This document shows, piece by piece, positions 1 through 6,318 of a stretch of 6,940 nt of DNA. The notes beneath the pieces were generated by a model. The model had not been told where the DNA came from, made no database searches, and saw nothing but the letters and a program-made list of their open reading frames with translations. The position numbers were made by a program, and so were the translations under genes. Every line of letters starts with the position of its first letter. The stretch's first letter is position 1. The stretch covers positions 1-6,940 of the forward strand of contig DFBI01000159.1 of the NCBI GenBank assembly GCA_002367335.1, written 5' to 3'. The DNA comes from Syntrophaceae bacterium UBA3084 (lineage in GTDB: Bacteria > Desulfobacterota > Syntrophia > Syntrophales > UBA6807).

Positions 1-1205
1 CAATCAAAGAGAATCTGTCGCAACTTGGCTTTAAGAGACCGACGGATATACAATTTAAATCCATTCCTTCAATCATGAAGGGTGAAGACGTCCTGGCCAT
101 CGCTCAAACAGGTACGGGGAAAACGGCCGCATTCGCGATTCCGGTCATCGATAAAATCCACAAATACAAAAGCAGTAAACGCTCCTTTGGCATTAAATGT
201 ATTGTCATGGTTCCGACGCACGAACTGGCGTTTCAGATCGGTGAAGTTTTTCAAAAACTTGCCCGACATACCAAGGTGAAAACTTTCTCCCTATATGGCG
301 GTGTTGAGCAGGATTCTCAGGTTAAAAGGCTTCAGGACGGCATCGATATCCTTGTTGCGACGCCGGGGCGCATGTTTGATCTGATCAGCCAGGGGCACAT
401 CAAACTGAAGAATGTCGACACCCTGATCCTTGATGAGGCAGATCATATGCTGGACCTGGGTTTTATTGCAGACATCAAAGATGTAAAGAGAAGGCTTACT
501 CAAAAGCATCAGACCCTGTTTTTCTCCGCGACGATTAACAAAGAGATCAAAAAACTGGCCTTTTCCAATGTTAAAAGCTCGGCCATACGCATTCAGATAT
601 CTCCGGATGACCCGGTCGCAAAAAATGTCTCTCACGCCGTAATGTTTGTCGAAATGGATGATAAGCGGTTTTTCCTGGAACGATTTATTGCCGATCATCC
701 AGACAGCAAGATCCTTGTTTTTGTCAGAACACGGGTACGGGCTGAAAGAGTGGCAAAGGCCATGGGCAGGGTACAGATCCACTCTTTGACCATCCATGGC
801 GAAAAAGACCAGCATGACCGATCCGATGTTATGAAAAGGTTCAAACAAGGGGATAGCCTTATCCTTATCGCTACTGACGTCAGTGCGCGTGGAATCGATA
901 TTCCGGATGTGGATTATGTCATCAACTATGACTTACCTGACAAGCAGGAGAACTATGTTCACAGGGTTGGAAGAACCGGGCGAGGTGTGAAAAAAGGCGT
1001 GGCCATTTCATTTTGCAGTCAGAGCGAGAGAACGCGGCTTGATGAGATCCAGCAGTTTTTAAATAAAGAAATTGAAGTGATCAAAATCGGGAAAAAAGAG
1101 TATGCTCGTATAATCGGCACACCCCAGGAAGTAATCAGTCTGAAGGTCCTGATCGATGATAACGAGGCCTTTCTCAAGGAAAAAAGAAGAAGAAAAAACA
1201 AATGA
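1..1205 (+). CDS. DEAD-box ATP-dependent RNA helicase, 5'-truncated by window edge
   Basis: ATP-dependent RNA helicase of superfamily 2, expected to unwind short RNA duplexes or remodel RNPs in the cytoplasm. The frame is open from base 3, giving 400 visible residues. An internal Met at 75 is not the start, because the Q motif lies upstream of it (GF at visible residues 9-10, PT at 13-14, Q17). All core motifs follow in order: I AQTGTGKT (34-41), Ia PTHELA (71-76), Ib TPGR (120-123), II DEAD (144-147), III SAT (175-177), V ATDVSARGID (290-299) and VI HRVGRTGR (320-327). The protein ends in a short, strongly basic tail (KEKRRRKNK) rather than a long RNA-binding extension. Q-motif placement suggests only a handful of N-terminal residues are missing. 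Motif Ia has His where the family usually has Arg (PTRELA). The motif II context (DLGFIADI) resembles RhlE-type helicases, but I cannot fix the subfamily. The family call is very secure; the specific RNA substrate is unknown. Confidence 0.97.
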   Translation, partial: IKENLSQLGFKRPTDIQFKSIPSIMKGEDVLAIAQTGTGKTAAFAIPVIDKIHKYKSSKRSFGIKCIVMVPTHELAFQIGEVFQKLARHTKVKTFSLYGGVEQDSQVKRLQDGIDILVATPGRMFDLISQGHIKLKNVDTLILDEADHMLDLGFIADIKDVKRRLTQKHQTLFFSATINKEIKKLAFSNVKSSAIRIQISPDDPVAKNVSHAVMFVEMDDKRFFLERFIADHPDSKILVFVRTRVRAERVAKAMGRVQIHSLTIHGEKDQHDRSDVMKRFKQGDSLILIATDVSARGIDIPDVDYVINYDLPDKQENYVHRVGRTGRGVKKGVAISFCSQSERTRLDEIQQFLNKEIEVIKIGKKEYARIIGTPQEVISLKVLIDDNEAFLKEKRRRKNK

Positions 1206-1222
1206 CTGTCAGGCCTACACAG

Positions 1223-1250
1223 TTGACAAGGAAACAAACAGCGTTAGCAA
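1223..1250 (+). promoter_or_regulatory. Possible sigma70 promoter for the Nudix gene
   Basis: A perfect -35 hexamer TTGACA (1223-1228) is followed after 16 bases by TAGCAA (1245-1250), a poor -10 element. It lies in the 78-base gap between the helicase stop and the Nudix start, and would give a leader of roughly 25 bases. Its placement fits independent transcription of the Nudix gene, but the weak -10 makes this tentative. Read-through from the helicase gene is equally possible. Confidence 0.3.
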
Positions 1251-1283
1251 ATTTTAGTCCGTGAGGAGCCAGGGGATATCACC

Positions 1284-1952
1284 ATGGTAAAAGTTCATCC
1301 TTCCGCAACAGTTATTCTTCTTAGAGAAGCGGAAAATAAAATTGAATTTCTTCTTCTTCGCAGAAATCCCCGTATCTCATTCCATGGAGGAGCATGGGTA
1401 TTCCCCGGAGGAAGAATAGACCCTGACGATTATGACAATAATAATAGAGGCGATATGATCCTGGCCGCACGCAATGCCGCTGTCCGTGAGGCCGGGGAAG
1501 AGGCGGGGCTGCGTCTAAATCCTGAAGAACTTGTATTAGTGTCTGTCTGGACGACTCCTGAAGGAATGCCCAAGCGTTTTATAACCTGGTTTTTTGTTGG
1601 AGCTATCGACAGGGGCGATGTGAAAATTGACGGCAGCGAGATTCATGATTATCAATGGATTGTGCCCGATATTGCCCTTGAGCTGCACAGCAAAAACAAA
1701 CTTGAACTTCCGCCGCCTACCTTTGTAACGATTTGTAAGCTTTCTGCTTACAATGATATTGATACGCTTCTTTCTTCACTGGCCGAAAGCGAGCCTGAAA
1801 TATATGTCCCAAAAATTTTTCAAGTCGACGGTGGTCAATGTTCACTTTACCAGGACGATGTGGGATATCATGACGGCAATACGGACAGGCCCGGAGCTCG
1901 TCACAGACTCCGCATGCTGGAAAGTGGTTGGACTTATGTGAAGTCGGTCTGA
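1284..1952 (+). CDS. Nudix hydrolase, NUDT19/RP2-like (putative acyl-CoA or nucleotide diphosphatase)
   Basis: Nudix hydrolases cleave nucleoside diphosphates linked to another moiety. The NUDT19 branch acts on CoA and acyl-CoA, but substrate here is inferred from family resemblance only. The 222-residue protein opens with a beta-strand region (ATVILL, then FLLLRRNPR) and the VFPGGR turn at residues 39-44. The catalytic half REAGEEAGL is at 68-76, with R68, E69, E72 and E73 present. The spacing from G43 to R68 is 25 residues instead of the usual 14, so the Nudix box carries an insertion of about 11 residues (DPDDYDNNNRGD region). Such a stretched box is typical of NUDT19/RP2-like proteins. 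The downstream WTTPEG...KRFITWFFV segment and the LPPPT motif also fit that group. The ATG at 1284 is preceded by AGGGG (1271-1275) at 8-base spacing. The SGNH gene follows on the same strand and the two may be co-transcribed. The superfamily is secure and the subfamily probable. Confidence 0.93.
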   Translation: MVKVHPSATVILLREAENKIEFLLLRRNPRISFHGGAWVFPGGRIDPDDYDNNNRGDMILAARNAAVREAGEEAGLRLNPEELVLVSVWTTPEGMPKRFITWFFVGAIDRGDVKIDGSEIHDYQWIVPDIALELHSKNKLELPPPTFVTICKLSAYNDIDTLLSSLAESEPEIYVPKIFQVDGGQCSLYQDDVGYHDGNTDRPGARHRLRMLESGWTYVKSV

Positions 1953-2024
1953 TTGATTGGTAATTGGTGTCATGTTCTCTTTTTATCTTCAGTGGTGCAC
2001 CTGCAGCTTGAATTTACCGGAATA

Positions 2025-2627
2025 ATGAAGCCATACAAAACAATTGAAAAACTCCTGTCCGGGACCCCCGCAGTCATCGTGGCTTTAGGCGATTCCTTGA
2101 CCTATGGCTGGATGGTAAGTAAGGGATATCTCGATTATTTTAAGGAAAAGCTTTACGATAAATTTCCGGAAAGAAAATTAAACCTGATAAACAAGGGTAT
2201 ACCGGGTGATACCGCTCGAGGGGGTGTGCATCGCTTACAGGGAGATGTCCTTTGTTACGAACCGGATTGTGTATTGATTCAGTTTGCTCTGAATGATGCT
2301 TTCGCAGGATATTCCCCGGAACTATTCAAAGGCAATATGAAAGAAATTATAAACGGGATAAGAGAGGGTGGTAATTCTGAAATTGTACTTGTCAGTTCGG
2401 TATGTCTGGGAAGTGAAAGAGAGAACGCGTTTATAGAAGTGTTTTACAGTCAACTTGAAGAACTGGCCAGATGTTATCAGTTGCCTGTTGCTCGTGTCCA
2501 CGAATACTGGAAGAAAAAAATATCAGAAGGATTTGATTTCGAGAACCTGGTACAAGCCGATTTTGTCCACCCTACTTCTGAAGGATACAGACTTATGGCA
2601 GAAGCTGTTATGGAAGTGTTTGAATAA
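2025..2627 (+). CDS. SGNH/GDSL-family hydrolase (lysophospholipase/esterase-like)
   Basis: Small SGNH hydrolase, 200 residues from the ATG at 2025, expected to cleave an ester or acyl bond by a Ser-His-Asp mechanism. Block I is ALGDSLTYGW with nucleophile S24. Block II is NKGIPGDTARGG (56-67) with an oxyanion-hole Gly, probably G61. Block III is FALND (87-91) with N90. Block V is DFVHP (179-183), giving D179 and H182. Block III normally reads GxND; here Ala88 takes the Gly position, while the key Asn is kept. The frame is open back to a TTG at 1953, directly after the Nudix stop, with in-frame GTGs at 1992 and 1995. I chose ATG 2025 because the extra 24 residues look unlike a signal peptide or any family segment and the fold begins around residue 16. 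The ribosome site before 2025 is weak (CGGA, close spacing), so the start is uncertain. No export signal is evident, implying a cytoplasmic enzyme. The substrate cannot be read from sequence. Confidence 0.9.
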   Translation: MKPYKTIEKLLSGTPAVIVALGDSLTYGWMVSKGYLDYFKEKLYDKFPERKLNLINKGIPGDTARGGVHRLQGDVLCYEPDCVLIQFALNDAFAGYSPELFKGNMKEIINGIREGGNSEIVLVSSVCLGSERENAFIEVFYSQLEELARCYQLPVARVHEYWKKKISEGFDFENLVQADFVHPTSEGYRLMAEAVMEVFE

Positions 2628-2684
2628 ACTAAGGGGAAAACAGGGGGAATCTACGGAGAAAGAAAACGACACTTTATTATTTTT

Positions 2685-2710
2685 GGGTCTTCTCCCATTT
2701 AGTTGGAGAA
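2685..2710. repeat. Possible ISL3-type element terminus (imperfect palindrome)
   Basis: GGGTCTTCTCCCA (2685-2697) lies immediately beyond the stop of the transposase remnant, where the right terminal inverted repeat of an ISL3-family element would be expected. TTCTCC (2690-2695) and GGAGAA (2705-2710) form a 6-bp inverted repeat around a 9-base loop that contains the remnant's stop codon. No matching second end is visible in the window, so the assignment rests on position and general resemblance to G+C-rich ISL3 ends recalled from memory. Confidence 0.35.
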
Positions 2711-2851
2711 AGCCTGGTAGATTTTAAGAGTAAAGTATCGTAAATCATGGAAGCCGTAAGCCTTACGTTTGATAACAAGGATGCCATATCGGTGTCGTTC
2801 CAGCATTTTTGCGAAGGCGGTCGCTGATCCCAGCATCTGCGCAAAAACGCA
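2699..2851 (-). pseudogene. ISL3-family transposase, C-terminal remnant with internal deletion
   Basis: Reading the minus strand downward from about 2851 gives about 50 codons ending at TAA (2701-2699). They include FAKMLERHRYGIL (2818-2780 region) directly followed by VIKRKAYGFHDLRYFTLKIY (2776-2717 region). Both pieces match my memory of the extreme C-terminus of ISL3-family DDE transposases: a helix ending 'ML.RH.YGIL', and a closing 'IKTLKRQAYGFRD.EFF.LKIY' block. In intact proteins these are separated by roughly 20 or more residues carrying the 'ISTGPLEGTNNK' segment with the catalytic Glu. Here they are fused in frame, so that segment seems deleted. No N-terminal or central transposase sequence remains, because the mscS gene begins to occupy the DNA at 2874. 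The piece is too short to work as a transposase. It is the fossil of an old insertion between the SGNH and mscS genes. The family call is moderately strong; the exact left boundary is uncertain. Confidence 0.7.
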
Positions 2852-2873
2852 GTTGTTTAGTAGGATAAAGACT

Positions 2874-3905
2874 CTAATCCTTATGCATATAGACAGTTGT
2901 GATGGGAAACGGAATTTCGATACTCTCTTTTTGGTAGCGTTTATGCAGTTTTTTTATGAATTCGTGTTTGATAATGTATTGGTTAACAAATTCCCTGGTG
3001 CGCAGTATTACACTAAAGTTAATACTGGAATCCCCAAAAGTGTGATAGCGAATAAAGGGCTCAAATTCAGAAATACCTCCCTGGATTTTCTCCATAACTT
3101 CTCTGGCAACTTCAATAGTAACCTTCTCCACTTTTTCAAGATCACTGTCATAACTGACACCAACCTGGATAAGTACTGACATCTCTTTTTCCGGTTGGCA
3201 GTAATTTGTAATAATAGCAGAAGCCAGCTTGGAATTCGGCACAACTATCATATTATTCGAAATTGCCCTTATGGTTGTGTTCCTCCATGCTATATCCGTA
3301 ACGTAACCCGCTTCACCTGTGTCAAGCTTTACATAATCTCCTGGCCCTACCTGCTTTGAAATTATAATGTGGAGCCCGGAAAACAGATTCGAGAGGGTAT
3401 CCTGCAGTGCCAGGGCAACAGCAAGACCGCCAACTCCGAAAGCGGTAAGCATAGGTGTGATAGGAATATCAAGGGATTGAAGTATGATCAGAATACCTGT
3501 GGCGAGGATCAGAACATTAACCAGGTTTGAGAATATTGAGGTTAGAGGTGGCACGTCTTCTGCTCTGCGGGCATAAGAATTAACAAAACCAACTGCAATT
3601 CTTGCGAAAACTATTGTTACTGAAGCTATAATAATTACCAGCAGAATCTTCTGCAGAATATTGAAAATGTCTTCCCTTATCGGTATATTAAGTATTGCCA
3701 GATAGATACCGGCAATGACAAACCAGAAAAAGGTCTTGCCACGCAGTTCTGAAATGACTATTTCATCGCCTTTCCATTTAGTTTTCTCTGCTATCTTTTT
3801 AAGCTTCCTGAGGACAATTTTTTCAAAGATAAGCCCAGCCAGAATGCTGCCTGCAAAAAAAGCTAAAGGTAAGATCAACACGGTAATTTCCAGAGAATCG
3901 CGCAT
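2874..3905 (-). CDS. MscS-family mechanosensitive ion channel, five-TM (YnaI-like)
   Basis: Inner-membrane channel of the small-conductance mechanosensitive family, which opens under membrane tension to release solutes during hypo-osmotic shock. The protein has 343 residues. Hydrophobic segments lie near residues 7-27, 57-74, 84-108, 124-143 and 149-182. The last is the pore-lining helix with the MscS signature: FGVGGLAVALALQDTLSNLF is at 156-175, rich in packed Gly and Ala and ending in the QDTLSN turn. The beta domain follows (GPGDYVKL, then the VPNSKL motif) and then the alpha/beta vestibule domain ending in PFPITTVYMHKD. Five predicted TM helices and this length resemble YnaI more than the three-TM MscS. 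I chose the ATG at 3905 because AGGAGG (complement of 3914-3919) sits 8 bases upstream. The frame stays open to an ATG at 3956, but that extension (MLIFVMMCYKPGQ...) lacks a ribosome site. The gene is transcribed divergently from the aminotransferase, and the transposase relic lies just past its 3' end. Confidence 0.95.
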   Translation of the reverse strand: MRDSLEITVLILPLAFFAGSILAGLIFEKIVLRKLKKIAEKTKWKGDEIVISELRGKTFFWFVIAGIYLAILNIPIREDIFNILQKILLVIIIASVTIVFARIAVGFVNSYARRAEDVPPLTSIFSNLVNVLILATGILIILQSLDIPITPMLTAFGVGGLAVALALQDTLSNLFSGLHIIISKQVGPGDYVKLDTGEAGYVTDIAWRNTTIRAISNNMIVVPNSKLASAIITNYCQPEKEMSVLIQVGVSYDSDLEKVEKVTIEVAREVMEKIQGGISEFEPFIRYHTFGDSSINFSVILRTREFVNQYIIKHEFIKKLHKRYQKESIEIPFPITTVYMHKD

Positions 3906-3913
3906 TATGTAAA

Positions 3914-3919
3914 CCTCCT
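3914..3919 (-). promoter_or_regulatory. Shine-Dalgarno site of mscS
   Basis: A perfect AGGAGG on the minus strand, 8 bases before the ATG at 3905. It decides in favour of this start over the in-frame ATG at 3956, which has no comparable site. Confidence 0.85.
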
Positions 3920-3926
3920 GACCAGG

Positions 3927-3956
3927 CTTATAGCACATCATCACAAAAATTAACAA
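3927..3956 (-). promoter_or_regulatory. Possible sigma70 promoter for mscS
   Basis: On the minus strand TTGTTA (complement of 3951-3956) is followed after 18 bases by TATAAG (complement of 3927-3932). Transcription would start near 3920, leaving the AGGAGG almost at the 5' end of the message. That is tight but possible. The match to consensus is fair, and this AT-rich region could yield such hits by chance. Confidence 0.35.
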
Positions 3957-3981
3957 TAGTGGATTAATGATGAATTATTGG

Positions 3982-4010
3982 TTGAATGTAAATCTATTCC
4001 GGCATATATT
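3982..4010 (+). promoter_or_regulatory. Sigma70-type promoter for the aminotransferase gene
   Basis: TTGAAT (3982-3987) and TATATT (4005-4010) are separated by an optimal 17 bases, with four of six and five of six matches to the -35 and -10 consensus. Transcription would begin near 4017, leaving a leader of about 50 bases before the ATG at 4070. It lies in the divergent region shared with mscS. No clear operator repeat was seen around it. Confidence 0.5.
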
Positions 4011-4055
4011 CTCATGCGGCAGGTTGCAAGTGGGTTTCAGAATATTAATTGGTTA

Positions 4056-4063
4056 GAGAGGAG
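4056..4063 (+). promoter_or_regulatory. Shine-Dalgarno site of the aminotransferase gene
   Basis: GAGAGGAG at 4056-4063, with AGGAG ending 6 bases before the ATG at 4070. It fixes that ATG as the start rather than the in-frame TTG at 4049, which would place the ribosome site inside the coding region. Confidence 0.8.
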
Positions 4064-4069
4064 ACAGAA

Positions 4070-5251
4070 ATGGCAATTTCTAAGAAAATCGAAGGATTCA
4101 TATCTCAATCTTCCTGGATCAGAAAGATGTTTGAAGACGGCATAAGACTAAAAAAAGAATATGGCGCAAAAAATGTTTTCGATTTTAGTCTGGGAAATCC
4201 AAATGTGGGACCACCCGAAAGATTTAAAGAATTATTGGTAGAAGTTGCCAGAGAAGATGTTCCCGGGATTCACGGATATATGCCGAATGCCGGACTTGAG
4301 GATACAAGATCAGCCGTGGCTGAGTATCTCTGTAAAGAACATTCGGTTAATCTTTCATGGGAACATATCATTATGACATGCGGGGCAGGGGGGGCATTGA
4401 ATGTTGCTTTAAAGACCCTTCTTGATCCGGGAGATGAAGTTATTATCCCAACCCCGTTTTTCGTCGAATATAAATTTTATGTGGACAATCATGGCGGAGT
4501 TTCCAAGCTTGTAGAAACAAACGAGGATTTTTCCCTTGATTTCGATGCGATGAGTAGCGCCATTACTGAAAAGACAAAGGTGATTCTGATCAATTCACCA
4601 AACAATCCAACAGGTAAGGTGTACAATGAGAGATCCATACAAAACCTTGGGTCACTTCTCGAAAAGAAGAGTAAAGAATTTGGAAAAGAAATCTATCTGA
4701 TATCCGATGAGCCTTACAGTACAATTGTCTATGATGGCATAAAAGTGCCGAGTGTCTTTCAGGCTTACAAAAACAGTATTATTGCTACATCATATTCTAA
4801 AAGTATGTCAATACCCGGGGAAAGAATAGGATATCTTGCCTTGAATCCCGATATGGCCGATATCGAAATATTAACGAGTGGTATGATCCTCTGCAACAGG
4901 ATAATCGGTTTTGTAAATGCGCCGGCTTTCATGCAGAGGGTTATAGGAAAGATGCAAGGCATAACCGTTGATGTTGAAACATACAAAAGAAAAAGAGATC
5001 TACTTTGCGAGGGTCTTTCGTTTCTGGGTTACCAATTTGAGAAGCCCGGGGGAGCTTTCTATCTTTTCCCGAAAACACCGATAGAAAACGATGTGGAATT
5101 CGTCAGTTGTCTCCAAAAGAAAAACATCCTTACCGTACCGGGAAGAGGTTTTGGAAAGTCAGGACATATTCGTATTGCCTATTGCGTAGATGATTCAACA
5201 ATAATCAACGCAATGGAGGGCTTTGGAGACGTTATGAAAAAATACAGGTAA
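4070..5251 (+). CDS. Pyridoxal-phosphate-dependent aminotransferase, class I/II (AspC-like, fold type I)
   Basis: PLP enzyme that moves an amino group between an amino acid and a 2-oxo acid in the cytoplasm. The exact substrate (aspartate, alanine, aromatic or other) is not readable from sequence. It has 393 residues, normal for the family. The N-terminal substrate-gate region contains the SLGNPNVGPP segment. The cofactor site includes NSPNNPTG (175-182, with N179 expected to contact the PLP O3' region) and DEPY (213-216), where D213 should pair with the pyridine nitrogen and Y216 with O3'. YSKSMSIPGERIGY contains K244, the Schiff-base lysine. R368 in HIRIAY is the residue expected to bind the substrate alpha-carboxylate. 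The start is set by the ribosome site ending 6 bases upstream. The gene is divergent from mscS with its own good promoter, and faces the J-protein gene across a 55-base gap. I saw nothing around it that names a pathway. The family is secure and the specificity unknown. Confidence 0.96.
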   Translation: MAISKKIEGFISQSSWIRKMFEDGIRLKKEYGAKNVFDFSLGNPNVGPPERFKELLVEVAREDVPGIHGYMPNAGLEDTRSAVAEYLCKEHSVNLSWEHIIMTCGAGGALNVALKTLLDPGDEVIIPTPFFVEYKFYVDNHGGVSKLVETNEDFSLDFDAMSSAITEKTKVILINSPNNPTGKVYNERSIQNLGSLLEKKSKEFGKEIYLISDEPYSTIVYDGIKVPSVFQAYKNSIIATSYSKSMSIPGERIGYLALNPDMADIEILTSGMILCNRIIGFVNAPAFMQRVIGKMQGITVDVETYKRKRDLLCEGLSFLGYQFEKPGGAFYLFPKTPIENDVEFVSCLQKKNILTVPGRGFGKSGHIRIAYCVDDSTIINAMEGFGDVMKKYR

Positions 5252-5306
5252 GAAAGTTTACATAACATATCTTATCAGACGTTGATGATTTATTTTTTAA
5301 TGGGGA

Positions 5307-6248
5307 TTACAGGCCTTCCTCTGAAAGATTCTTTATTATATCTTTTTGTTTTTTTGTCAGTGACTTTGGGACCGATATAGTAATTTTGACGAATTCATCA
5401 CCCTTGCCTGCTTTGCGGAAGTGAGGAATTCCAAAGCCTCTCATTCTGATTTTTGTATTGTTTTGAGTGCCTGGAGATATTTTGACTCTTTTCATTTCAC
5501 CGCTAAGTACCGGTACTTCTACTGATGTGCCAAGTGCAGCTTCTGAAAATGTAATTGATTTCTCGGTGTAAACATCATCTCCCTCCCTCGTAAATACCGG
5601 ATGAGCCAGCATGTTTGCCTTTATATATAGATCCCCGGCAGGCCCACCATCAATACTTTCCTGGCCCTTACCTTGTATTCTTAGCTTTTGGCCGGATTTG
5701 ATGCCTGCAGGAATCTTTATACGGATTTCTTCTGTCTTATCACCCTTCTGCATGGATAAAACCTTTTCAATCCCGGAATAACTATCCTCAAGTGATACAT
5801 TAAGTGTGTATTCCAAGTCATGGCCTTTATGAGACATTTGCTGGTCATGCTGAGCGTTTCTAAAAATATCTGAAAACAAATCGCTTTTAGAATTCCTGTA
5901 GTACTTTTTACGTCCACCACGACCAGAAGATGTGGAGAAACGTACTCCCGAACCGCCAAAGCCCATTTCGCTGAATATCTTGTTGAGATCAAATCCACTG
6001 AAGATATCCTCTTGGGTAAATCTTTGACTGAACGCATCAGATCCGAAGCTGTCATATTGCTTCCGCTTCTCGAGATTACTCAATACAGCATATGCTTCAT
6101 TTATTTGTTTAAATTTTTCTTCGGCTGCCTTATTGTCGGGATTTTTATCCGGATGATACTTGAGTGCAAGCTTCCGAAATGCTTTTTTAATATCACCTGG
6201 CGTAGAATCTTTGCTTACGCCTAATATTTTGTAGTAATCTTCTGCCAT
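5307..6248 (-). CDS. J-domain co-chaperone, DnaJ class II without zinc finger (CbpA-like)
   Basis: Hsp40-type co-chaperone that stimulates DnaK ATPase and delivers unfolded substrates to it. The 313-residue protein starts with a full J domain (about 1-70), carrying DYYKILGV at 4-11 and the HPD tripeptide at 32-34 that is essential for DnaK contact. A flexible region rich in Gly, Phe and Ser follows, including MGFGGSGVRF and SGRGGRKK. The cysteine-rich zinc-binding CxxCxGxG repeats of classical DnaJ are absent. Two C-terminal substrate-binding domains complete it, with KIPAGIKSGQKLRIQGKG in the first and VKISPGTQNNTKIRMRGFG in the second. Length and layout match CbpA, although CbpA's DNA-binding role cannot be inferred here. 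The ATG at 6248 begins the J domain exactly; its ribosome site is weak and purine-rich (AAAGAAAGAAG). The gene is convergent with the aminotransferase. No DnaK or GrpE gene is nearby. The MAEDYYKILGV start is typical of this group in deltaproteobacteria-like genomes. Confidence 0.95.
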   Translation of the reverse strand: MAEDYYKILGVSKDSTPGDIKKAFRKLALKYHPDKNPDNKAAEEKFKQINEAYAVLSNLEKRKQYDSFGSDAFSQRFTQEDIFSGFDLNKIFSEMGFGGSGVRFSTSSGRGGRKKYYRNSKSDLFSDIFRNAQHDQQMSHKGHDLEYTLNVSLEDSYSGIEKVLSMQKGDKTEEIRIKIPAGIKSGQKLRIQGKGQESIDGGPAGDLYIKANMLAHPVFTREGDDVYTEKSITFSEAALGTSVEVPVLSGEMKRVKISPGTQNNTKIRMRGFGIPHFRKAGKGDEFVKITISVPKSLTKKQKDIIKNLSEEGL

Positions 6249-6290
6249 TTTTGCTTCTTTCTTTGTGTCTCTATGCTACGTACTACTACT

Positions 6291-6318
6291 AACCTATTAA
6301 CTGCATTTAATTTGTCAA
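6291..6318 (-). promoter_or_regulatory. Possible sigma70 promoter for the J-protein gene
   Basis: On the minus strand a perfect TTGACA (complement of 6313-6318) is followed after 16 bases by TAGGTT (complement of 6291-6296). This gives a start near 6284 and a leader of about 36 bases. The -35 is excellent and the -10 modest. I saw no CCCCAT-like -10 of a heat-shock sigma32 promoter and no CIRCE-type inverted repeat, so heat-shock control is not supported by sequence here. An 8-bp palindrome TGTATACA (6331-6338) lies just upstream. Confidence 0.4.

Noticed and set aside
291..848. 185-codon open frame on the minus strand
   Set aside because: It lies wholly antisense to the helicase core, whose motifs are all intact, and its translation shows no recognisable domain.
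1205..1223. Inverted repeat ACTGT...ACAGT just after the helicase stop, as a terminator
   Set aside because: The stem has only five pairs with a 9-base loop and no T run follows.
2759..2771. Near-palindrome CGTAAGCCTTACG as an operator
   Set aside because: It falls inside codons of the transposase relic (KRKAYG region), so it is likely incidental to coding sequence.
2837..2852. Hairpin CTGCG-CAAAAA-CGCAG as a terminator for mscS or the SGNH gene
   Set aside because: The stem has only five pairs. On the minus strand no T tract follows, and on the plus strand only a weak TTGTTT. The bases are accounted for by the transposase relic.
2769..3179. 136-codon open frame on the plus strand
   Set aside because: Most of it is antisense to the conserved C-terminal part of mscS and the rest overlaps the transposase relic; it has no domain or ribosome site.
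3903..3956. Longer mscS product starting at the ATG complementary to 3954-3956
   Set aside because: The perfect AGGAGG serves the ATG at 3905, and the 17 extra residues have no family resemblance.
5252..5306. Bidirectional terminator between the convergent aminotransferase and J-protein genes
   Set aside because: The position is right and there is a TTTTTT run, but the best stem nearby is only four pairs (ATCA/TGAT), too weak to call.
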